Below are positions 57,598 to 64,000 of a stretch of 64,000 nt of DNA, in pieces (the stretch's first letter is position 1; every line of letters begins with the position of its first letter). A program made the position numbers and the translations under genes. The DNA comes from Gammaproteobacteria bacterium. Lineage in GTDB: Bacteria; Pseudomonadota; Gammaproteobacteria; Thiohalobacterales; Thiohalobacteraceae. The DNA lies in assembly GCA_019911805.1 (NCBI GenBank), contig JAIOJV010000098.1:30295-94294 (forward strand). The letters are read 5' to 3'. Below the pieces are notes generated by a model. The model saw only the letters and a program-made list of their open reading frames with translations, did not search any database and was not told the DNA's origin.

Positions 57598-58499
57598 GCG
57601 ATACCGTAGCGAGCCTGCGTCGCAAGATCGACAGCGCCAGCGGTCTGCAATCCGTGGTCCGCACCATGAAGGCGATGGCCGCGGCGAGTATCGATCAATA
57701 CGAACAATCGGTACGTGCCCTGGGTGATTACAATCGCACTGTGGAGCTGGGCTTGAGCGTCTGCTTTCGCGACCTGCAGGAGATGGAATCGCTGACCGGA
57801 GAGACCGCAAGAGCGGCGTCGGTGGGAGTTGGCGCGGTGGTGTTCGGTTCCGACCAGGGACTGGTGGGGCAGTTCAATGATGTGGCGGCCGAGGATGCGC
57901 TCAAGACGCTGGCAGCGCTGCCCGGGGAACCGCGAGTGTGGGCGGTCGGCGAGCGCATGCATGCGCGCCTGGTGGACGCGGGCCTTGCGCCGATCGGTTG
58001 CTTCAGCGTACCGAATTCCGTCCAGGCCATCAGCTCGCTGGTCGGGCAGATCCTCATGGCGAGTGAGGCCCACCGCAGCCGGGGTGACATCACCGAACTC
58101 CATCTGTTCTATAACCGTCCCGTGGTCGGGTCGGTATATGCGCCCGTCCGTCAGCGGCTGTTGCCGCTGGATGAGCGCTGGCGCCGCACGCTGGCCGAAC
58201 GCCCCTGGCCGACGGAGAATCTGCCGGAGGTCGTGGGTGGTGGCGCCTCCACGCTGCGGGCGCTGGTGCGCGAATACCTGTTCGTCTCGCTGTTCCGGGC
58301 CTGCGCCGAATCGCTGGCCAGCGAGAACGCGAGCCGCCTCGCGGCGATGCAACGCGCCGACAAGAATATCGATGAACTGCTGGACGAACTCAACCGCACC
58401 TTCCACCGGTTGCGCCAGAGTGGCATCGACGCGGAACTGTTCGACCTGATCTCCGGGTTCGAGGCACTGAGCGATGCCGGAGCCCATCGTGGTATTTGA
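57594..58499 (+). CDS. atpG: N-ATPase subunit gamma
   Basis: The 301-residue central rotor shaft. It starts [24 protein letters not shown], the N-terminal helix that runs into the hexamer, and has [15 protein letters not shown]. It overlaps atpA by four bases and ends the operon. Confidence 0.92.
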   Translation: MSDTVASLRRKIDSASGLQSVVRTMKAMAAASIDQYEQSVRALGDYNRTVELGLSVCFRDLQEMESLTGETARAASVGVGAVVFGSDQGLVGQFNDVAAEDALKTLAALPGEPRVWAVGERMHARLVDAGLAPIGCFSVPNSVQAISSLVGQILMASEAHRSRGDITELHLFYNRPVVGSVYAPVRQRLLPLDERWRRTLAERPWPTENLPEVVGGGASTLRALVREYLFVSLFRACAESLASENASRLAAMQRADKNIDELLDELNRTFHRLRQSGIDAELFDLISGFEALSDAGAHRGI

Positions 58500-58548
58500 T
58501 TTCTATATATCTATCCTGACCAAGGGCGAACGTTTCCGTTTTAAACCA

Positions 58549-58687
58549 TTTTTGGCCACGGAAACACACGGAATAACACGGAAATAATTTACTATGTAAA
58601 CCCAGGACATGATCTGTCGCTGGGTTCACGGGCTTTATGTAATAAGCTTTTTTCCGTGTCTTTCCGTGTGTTTCCGTGGCCAAAAAA
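58549..58687. repeat. Long inverted repeat after atpG
   Basis: TTTTTGGCCACGGAAACACACGGAA (58549 onwards) is matched by TTCCGTGTGTTTCCGTGGCCAAAAAA (to 58687), separated by about 90 bases. This can form a stem of about 25 pairs at the operon end. Confidence 0.85.
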
Positions 58688-58742
58688 GGTGTAAGCAAGC
58701 GCCATTACCAGCCGATTCCGCAGTTTTCAAAGAGGTGAAAAC

Positions 58743-59339
58743 ATGGATATCACATTGATCGTCATCCTGGTCGTTATTGCCCTGATCGTTGTTTATGTGA
58801 TCGGGATATTCAATAAACTGGTGACGCTGAAAAATCGCTACCAGAACGCCTTTGCCCAGATCGAGGTGCAGTTGAAACGGCGCTACGACCTGATACCCAA
58901 TCTCATCGAGACCGCCAAGGGTTATATCAAACACGAACGCGAAACCCTGGAGGCCGTGGTCGAGGCGCGTAATGCGGCACAGAATATGCTTTCCAAGGCA
59001 GCGGCCGATCCGGGCAGTGCCGCGGCGATGAAAGACCTGGGTGGCGCCGAAAGCAAACTGGCGGGCGCCTTGATGAACTTCAATATGGTGATGGAGGCCT
59101 ACCCGGACCTCAAGGCCAATCAGAACATGATGCAGTTGAGCGAAGAGCTCATCTCCACCGAAAACAAGGTCTCTTTTTCCCGGCAGGCCTTCAACGACCA
59201 GGTGATGGCCTATAACACCTATAAGCAGTCGTTCCCACCGGTCTTTTTCGCCGCACGCTTCGGTCACACGCAAGACGCGACGCTGTTGGAATTCGCCGAC
59301 ACGGCGGCCATACAGGCGGCGCCCAAGGTTTCATTTTAG
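58743..59339 (+). CDS. lemA: LemA family protein
   Basis: A 198-residue protein with a single N-terminal membrane helix (about residues 3-22), then NRYQNAFAQIEVQLKRRYDLIPNLIETAKGY, the family hallmark, and helical segments. LemA proteins are membrane-tethered, with unclear molecular role, and commonly sit beside an M48 peptidase, as here. GAGGTG precedes the ATG. Confidence 0.93.
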   Translation: MDITLIVILVVIALIVVYVIGIFNKLVTLKNRYQNAFAQIEVQLKRRYDLIPNLIETAKGYIKHERETLEAVVEARNAAQNMLSKAAADPGSAAAMKDLGGAESKLAGALMNFNMVMEAYPDLKANQNMMQLSEELISTENKVSFSRQAFNDQVMAYNTYKQSFPPVFFAARFGHTQDATLLEFADTAAIQAAPKVSF

Positions 59340-59797
59340 CGGCCACAGGATATTCGGATACCTGGAATCGCTGCTAGCCAAGAAACCCTGTTTGCCACGA
59401 AATCCACGGAACGACACGGACGAAACCTTTTTTGGCCACGGAAACACACGGAACAACACGGAAAAAATCTATTGTTGAAAATGCAATGAAGCCGTCCACA
59501 GGGCCCCACAGCAGACCGGTAGGGTGCGTCGAGGCGCAGCCTGACGCACCGGGTTCCATGCAACGGTGCGTCGCTGCCGCCGACGCACCCTACACGGCTG
59601 CTGACCCAGAAACCCTATTTGCCACGGAAGCACACGGAAGATATTGAAATGAAGCCATGTTGCGAAGCCCTACCTCGGCACTTGGCAGGTGACGTGGGAT
59701 GTCATGTGAAGCCTGTGATCCTGTCTGCATTTTTCCGTGTTGTTCCGTGTTGTTCCGTGTACTTCCGTGGCTGCAATGACTGTTTTCAAAATATAAA
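59340..59797. repeat. Composite repeat cluster between lemA and the M48 peptidase gene
   Basis: Direct CACGGAA units (59394-59465) are followed by ATTGTTGAAAATGCAATGAAGCCGTCC, a direct GTAGGGTGCGTC (59520), an inverted unit ending at 59594, and further CACGGAA and inverted CCGTGTTGTTCCGTG units (to 59772). It is a close copy of the cluster at 55.6 kb. No gene is present. Confidence 0.9.
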
Positions 59798-61813
59798 ATG
59801 AACTTCTTTGAATCACAAGATCGTGTGCGTAAGAACACACTCCAGCTCGTCCTGCTGTTCGTGCTGGCGGTGGTCAGCCTGATCGTCATGACCAATCTTC
59901 TGGTCATGGTGGTGTTCGGCTATATCAACAGCGAGCAACTGCAAGACGGTGGCGTCTTGTACCAGCAAATGGATTGGCAGACCTTTGCCGCGGTCAGTGT
60001 CGGTGTCAGTGTCGTGATCCTGGCGGGCAGTCTGTACAAGATCATGGCCCTGTCGGCCGGTGGCAAGGTGGTTGCCGAGGCGTTGGGTGGGCAATTGATC
60101 CCGCAAAACACCACCGACCTGAAGCAGCGGAAATTGTTGAATATCGTGGAGGAGATGGCTATCGCCTCAGGTACGCCGGTACCGCCGGTGTATCTGCTCG
60201 TGGAGGAGCCGGGCATCAATGCCTTCGCGGCCGGTTTTTCGCCACGCGACGCCGTCATCGGCGTGACGCAGGGGACGATCGAGCATCTGAACCGGGAGCA
60301 ACTGCAAGGCGTCATTGCCCATGAGTTCAGTCATATATTCAACGGCGATATGCGCCTCAATATCCGTTTGATGGGCGTGCTGCATGGCATCCTGATCGTC
60401 GGCATTATCGGCTATTATATTTTACGTTCTGCTTCTTTTTCGCGGCGCGGACGGAACAGCGGCAAAGGCGGGGGCGGGATACTGGCGCTGGCGATCGGGC
60501 TGATGGTCATCGGCTTTGCCGGTACCTTTTTCGGCGGCCTGATCAAGGCCGCAGTGAGCCGGCAGCGGGAATATCTGGCAGATGCCTCGGCAGTCCAGTT
60601 CACCCGTAACCCGGACGGGATTGCAGGCGCATTGAAGCGCATCGGCGGACTCGAATTCGGTTCCACAGTGGAAAACCCTGGTGCGTCCGAAGTCAGTCAT
60701 GCCTTTTTCGCCCAGGGCCTCTCAGGGGTCATGCGCTCCCTGTCTGCCACGCACCCGCCACTGGCCAAACGCATCTTGCGCATCGATCCCCATTGGGATG
60801 GCAAGTTCGATACGCGCGATAGCAGCGACGCACCTGTGGATCATCGGGAAGATCCAAGACCTCGGGAAAGGAGACCGGGCCACGAGGGTGAGGAGGGCGA
60901 AGATGGATCGATGCGCGCGCGCGAACAGCTTGCCAGGCAGGCTGCCACCGCCGGCAGCGGTGCCGCGCTGGCCGCTGTCGCCACTGCCATCGACCAGATC
61001 GGTAATCCAGACTCAGAAACGATAGATCATGCCCGCTCGCTGCTGGCCGGGCTGCCCACCGTCATCCAAGGGGCGGCCCGGGAACCCTATGGTGCCCGCG
61101 CGGTCATTTATTCGCTGGTGCTCGATAGGGGGCAGGGCGTCCGTGACCGACAACTGGAACATCTGCGCCTACATGCCGATCCGGATGTCTTCGCGTTGAC
61201 GGAAAAGTTGCTGCGGGAGATGGCTGGCCTGGAGATCAAACACCGGTTGCCGATCATCGACATCACCATTCCGGCACTCAAACAGTTATCACTCGATCAA
61301 TACCGTGTCTTCCGAGACAACCTGGTCACGTTGATCGAGATGGACTCCAGGATCGATCTGCTGGAATGGTCGTTACAGAAGATTCTGTTCAACCATCTGG
61401 ACGGGCAGTTCTTCAAGCAGACACGTACGAAAAAACGCCCTTCCGATATCGGTCAACTCAGGAAGGAGATCCAACTGCTCCTCTCGGTACTGGCCCATGC
61501 CGGTCAACAGGCCCCCAAGGAGGTCGAGGAGGCCTTCAGTGCAGCCGTGAAAACGCTGGAGATCAGTGGCCTTCAGTTGGTGGCAAAAAATGCCATTCGC
61601 CTGTCCGATCTGGATCGCGCACTGCAAAAACTGGAAAACCTGCACCCCCTGGCCAAACCGCGCCTACTGAAGGCCTGTGCCGCCAGTATCGTACGTGATC
61701 AGACCATAGCGCCTGTGGAAATGGAGTTGCTGCGTGCCTTTTCGGACGCACTCGGTTGTCCGATGCCGCCGATCATCCGCTCGACCACAGCCGTAGGGCA
61801 GGAGCGCCGGTAA
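59798..61813 (+). CDS. M48 family metallopeptidase (HtpX-like) with long C-terminal extension
   Basis: A 671-residue membrane peptidase. It has two N-terminal helices, the zinc motif HEFSH (about residue 174) and further helices with REYLADASAVQFTRN providing the third ligand. HtpX is about 290 residues; here about 320 more follow, a helical region with no motif I can name. Paired with LemA. The substrate is unknown; membrane protein quality control is likely by analogy. Confidence 0.9.
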   Translation: MNFFESQDRVRKNTLQLVLLFVLAVVSLIVMTNLLVMVVFGYINSEQLQDGGVLYQQMDWQTFAAVSVGVSVVILAGSLYKIMALSAGGKVVAEALGGQLIPQNTTDLKQRKLLNIVEEMAIASGTPVPPVYLLVEEPGINAFAAGFSPRDAVIGVTQGTIEHLNREQLQGVIAHEFSHIFNGDMRLNIRLMGVLHGILIVGIIGYYILRSASFSRRGRNSGKGGGGILALAIGLMVIGFAGTFFGGLIKAAVSRQREYLADASAVQFTRNPDGIAGALKRIGGLEFGSTVENPGASEVSHAFFAQGLSGVMRSLSATHPPLAKRILRIDPHWDGKFDTRDSSDAPVDHREDPRPRERRPGHEGEEGEDGSMRAREQLARQAATAGSGAALAAVATAIDQIGNPDSETIDHARSLLAGLPTVIQGAAREPYGARAVIYSLVLDRGQGVRDRQLEHLRLHADPDVFALTEKLLREMAGLEIKHRLPIIDITIPALKQLSLDQYRVFRDNLVTLIEMDSRIDLLEWSLQKILFNHLDGQFFKQTRTKKRPSDIGQLRKEIQLLLSVLAHAGQQAPKEVEEAFSAAVKTLEISGLQLVAKNAIRLSDLDRALQKLENLHPLAKPRLLKACAASIVRDQTIAPVEMELLRAFSDALGCPMPPIIRSTTAVGQERR

Positions 61814-61926
61814 AATTTCATCGGTCCAGAAGAACCAACGGCACGACCGGGAACCTCGCTGATCTTAGGATGGTTGGTAGTTGACAGAGTTTTGCGAGGC
61901 TGTAAAATGCCTGAGCTTCTAGCTTC

Positions 61927-62003
61927 AGGCGCGTAGCTCAGTTGGTTAGAGCACCACCTTGACATGGTGGGGGTCGTTGGTTCGAGTCCAATCGCGCCTA
62001 CCA
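61927..62003 (+). tRNA. tRNA-Val (GAC)
   Basis: The 77-base sequence has a 7-pair acceptor stem AGGCGCG/CGCGCCT and anticodon stem CCACC/GGTGG with loop TTGACAT (anticodon GAC). It shows a GGTTCGAGTCC T-arm and an encoded CCA. An integrase gene lies directly downstream. Confidence 0.97.
61980..62003. other. Putative attachment site (attL) in the tRNA-Val 3' end
   Basis: The 3' half of tRNA-Val abuts an integrase module read toward it, the standard layout of an element inserted into a tRNA gene. The core would be within GGTTCGAGTCCAATCGCGCC and the CCA end. The second copy (attR) is not in the window, so the limits are a guess. Confidence 0.5.
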
Positions 62004-62014
62004 AATTCAAAGGG

Positions 62015-62233
62015 TTACATCTGTTCGTCTAATCCGTGTGAAGATGTGTGAACGGATTGTGAAGATGTAGCCGTGTCGTACAGGCTCCACGCCGCCTTGC
62101 GCGCCCAGTGCGCTGCGGCGTGGTCGCCCCGCCGCAGCGCCGCGCGGTGGCGGTTCAGCAGTGCCGCGGCCTGGGCGGCGACTGCCGCGTCCGGGTGCTC
62201 CAGTAGTCCCTGCATCAGCTCCAGCGCCCTCAT
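62015..62233 (-). CDS. Small hypothetical protein after the integrase gene
   Basis: A 72-residue soluble, alanine-rich helical protein with no recognised family. Its ATG overlaps the integrase stop (ATGA on the minus strand), which supports a real gene in the xis-int operon. It ends 12 bases from tRNA-Val. Confidence 0.55.
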   Translation of the reverse strand: MRALELMQGLLEHPDAAVAAQAAALLNRHRAALRRGDHAAAHWARKAAWSLYDTATSSQSVHTSSHGLDEQM

Positions 62234-63351
62234 CGCAGATCCCCCAGCTTCAGTCCCGCTTCGACCTCTCGGTACTCCACCCCGTGGCCGTCCTTGTATG
62301 CCCCGGTCATCCGGGCCGTCGAGTGCCCGGCGAGGGCTTGGGTGTACTCACGGTCATAGCCCATCACGCTCTCATAGACGTGCACGCCGAGGGAGCGGAT
62401 TTCGTAGAGCGTCGGGCGTTGTGCCGGCGGCATATCCGCGTACAGTCCCAGCGCGTCTCTGACCTCCGTGAAGGCGCGTTCGAGATATTTCTCGGACATC
62501 TGCGTCCAGTGCTCGCGCCACTCCGCTTTGACCTTCCTCTTCGGCCTGAAGTGGATCACGAAGGGTGATACCAGCCCAGACTCCGCGGCGTGTTGGAATA
62601 CCGCCTCCAGCTCGGTGGTCATGTGGATCTTAAGGTGCACCGGTTTATCGTAGTTGTCGGTCTTGCGCAGACGCGCATGGAGGCGGCCGTCCAGCACATC
62701 CGTACGCTTCACATGCACCGCGTCGCAGGGGCGCAGCAGCGTGATTAGCATCAGCTCCATCGCGACTTGGAGGAACAGCGGGGCGCCCGCGTGGATTGCC
62801 CAGAAACCGGCGAGATCGAGGCGCTGGCGCACGCGTGGCGGGGCCGGCACCAATAGTGTCTCGGCGACAGGGTTTTGCTGTATCAGCCCCTTCGCCCTGG
62901 CGAACGCAAATACATCGAGCAGCAGTGACCGGTGTTTCAAGTACGCGTGGCGCCCATCAAGCGCGTCGAGGAAATCCGCCATGAATTTGACATCGATCGC
63001 AGCGACCATCTTGGTGCCGAACTCGCGCCGGTAGCGGCGCAGGTAGCCCAGCATGTTGTCCTTGGTCTGCGGTTTCCATTTTTTGTCCGGCACGCGCTCC
63101 TTGACGTAGCGGTCTAGCAGAGCGTGCATCGTCACCGGTGAGATGCCTAGCACCTTCGCCACCAGCGGCTGCTCCGGCTGTTCGCCCATCAGGGTGTCGT
63201 TAAGCTTGCGTGCCGCTGCGACCGCCTTGGCCTTATCGCGCCCGAGGCCGAAGCGGCGCCCCGTCTGTGGATGGCGGTACTGGAAATAGGCCCCGTTGCG
63301 ATACAGGTTGGGCGGCAGGGGTGTGGCGCCCGGTTTGCGGCGGCCAGTCAC
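62230..63351 (-). CDS. int: Lambda-type tyrosine recombinase (integrase)
   Basis: A 373-residue site-specific recombinase. The N-terminus PPNLYRNGAYFQYRHPQTGR then FGLGRD mirrors the arm-binding domain of phage lambda Int. The catalytic domain shows an Arg in TLLRPCDAVHV and the final box LAGHSTARMTGAYKDG with His and Tyr. GTG 63351 overlaps the stop of the upstream excisionase gene; the frame is open further but lies within that gene. It would insert an element at tRNA-Val. Confidence 0.9.
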   Translation of the reverse strand: MTGRRKPGATPLPPNLYRNGAYFQYRHPQTGRRFGLGRDKAKAVAAARKLNDTLMGEQPEQPLVAKVLGISPVTMHALLDRYVKERVPDKKWKPQTKDNMLGYLRRYRREFGTKMVAAIDVKFMADFLDALDGRHAYLKHRSLLLDVFAFARAKGLIQQNPVAETLLVPAPPRVRQRLDLAGFWAIHAGAPLFLQVAMELMLITLLRPCDAVHVKRTDVLDGRLHARLRKTDNYDKPVHLKIHMTTELEAVFQHAAESGLVSPFVIHFRPKRKVKAEWREHWTQMSEKYLERAFTEVRDALGLYADMPPAQRPTLYEIRSLGVHVYESVMGYDREYTQALAGHSTARMTGAYKDGHGVEYREVEAGLKLGDLR

Positions 63352-63557
63352 TCCAGTGTCTCCAGAATAGCGTCGGCAATGCTGTTGCCGGTGCGCTTCT
63401 GCTCGGCATCGAGGTCGACGTAGTAACAGCCGCCGATGCGTCTGCCGGGGAGTTCGCCGTCCTCGATCCATCGCCGGAGAGTCGAGGCAGCCGGACGGCG
63501 GCCGGTAAACCGGAGGTCTCGGTATTCAGAAATACTAATTAATTTAGCCACTTGCAT
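63348..63557 (-). CDS. xis: Excisionase-like DNA-binding protein
   Basis: A 69-residue protein with a winged-helix-like pattern (SEYRDLRFTGRRPAASTLRRWIEDGELPGRRIG). This resembles the small excisionases paired with lambda-type integrases. It overlaps int by four bases and likely controls the direction of recombination. Confidence 0.8.
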   Translation of the reverse strand: MQVAKLISISEYRDLRFTGRRPAASTLRRWIEDGELPGRRIGGCYYVDLDAEQKRTGNSIADAILETLE

Positions 63558-64000
63558 AAGCTCCCATTGAAGATGGATCGGAGCCGGTGCGTTTAGATAG
63601 ATACCTTACTTCAACAATCTCGCGTCATTGGCCTCAGTGCCCGGTATTGATATCATATCAAAATCGTAATATGTTTAGCAATAGTACATTCACCAATGCG
63701 GCACTATTATCTGCTACCAAGCGGTTTTTGCCGGTAGGCTGACGACCGGTACTAGTTAGTATGCTAGAAGGCATGGTCGGCAACTTATTGTTTTTGCTTG
63801 GCGGACCTGCCAAAGATGCCGCTCAGGCTCCAGCCAACCCAAAAAACATCCCACCCATCCCCTATACGGCTACGTAGGCATCGATCAACCGAAGCCTACC
63901 GCGCCGTGTTTATGCGTCCACAGTCTCGGTTCGGCACGGCGTGGGGCATGCTGCCCAAGCGGTAGAATGGGACCCTCACAGACCGCAACGGAAAGCCTGA
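63558..64000. other. Gene-free, AT-rich stretch upstream of xis
   Basis: No reading frame is supported here. Bases 63600-63720 are AT-rich. TTGATA-TCA-TATCAA (63647-63661) is a perfect inverted repeat about 90 bases before the xis start, possibly an operator. The rest of the element lies beyond the window. Confidence 0.5.

Noticed and set aside
55614..59777. Repeat clusters considered as a CRISPR array
   Set aside because: Units are palindromic, of two alternating families and not evenly spaced; no spacers and no cas genes.

Overview
This is a gammaproteobacterial chromosome segment. The evidence is the block aroA-cmk-rpsA-ihfB-lapA-lapB-pyrF, the aspC/tRNA-Asn/uvrB block, and GC-rich codon use (roughly 60-65% by eye). 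No species can be named from sequence alone. The Na+-type N-ATPase and the many GTAGGGTGCGTC palindromes would fit a halotolerant Chromatiales-like bacterium, but that is inference.

Layout. (1) 0.2-7.7 kb: housekeeping genes aroA, cmk, rpsA, ihfB, lapA, lapB, pyrF and a small secreted ComEA-like helix-hairpin-helix protein. (2) 8.0-9.9 kb: a response regulator with a CheC-like phosphatase domain, followed by a PAS-GGDEF diguanylate cyclase. The pair is bracketed by a duplicated 3' end of the comEA-like gene. (3) 10.4-13.0 kb: manC, then an MntA/HepT toxin-antitoxin pair, then a second copy of the manC 3' end. (4) 13.0-30.4 kb: an AT-richer polysaccharide island with a Wzm/Wzt ABC exporter, a 1576-residue multi-module glycosyltransferase, five methyltransferase-fold proteins (one fused to a ParB-like motif), a split transketolase, an epimerase-GT2 fusion and a polytopic GT-C-like protein. 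It ends at a broken gmhB. (5) 30.8-43.4 kb: a GC-rich glycan cluster with a Wzx flippase, several GT2/GT4 enzymes, three further methyltransferase-like proteins and an AsnB amidotransferase. (6) 43.6-47.6 kb: the WecA/WbpL-type initiating transferase, a WbpM-type 4,6-dehydratase and galU. (7) 47.7-51.2 kb: tRNA-Asn, aspC, uvrB. (8) 51.3-58.5 kb: an N-ATPase operon interrupted by repeats. (9) 58.7-61.8 kb: LemA and an M48 metallopeptidase. (10) 61.9-64.0 kb: tRNA-Val used as the attachment site of a lambda-like integrase/excisionase module that runs off the window.

How it fits together. An O-antigen region flanked by aroA-cmk-rpsA-ihfB on one side and wbpM, tRNA-Asn, aspC, uvrB on the other is the arrangement known from the Pseudomonas aeruginosa O-specific antigen locus. 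I therefore read 10.4-47.6 kb as the surface glycan (O-antigen) locus. ManC and GalU supply GDP-mannose and UDP-glucose. WbpL/WbpM-type enzymes start the chain on undecaprenyl phosphate with a 6-deoxy-HexNAc. The glycosyltransferases extend it and methyltransferases decorate or cap it. Both an ABC exporter and a Wzx flippase are present, so two export routes, or an old and a newer cluster, sit side by side.

Intergenic DNA carries two recurrent palindromic repeat families (CACGGAA-type and GTAGGGTGCGTC-type), often nested inside each other. Twice, a gene's 3' end is duplicated on the far side of a two-gene module. This is the pattern left when a circular or homologous segment integrates at a gene's 3' end.
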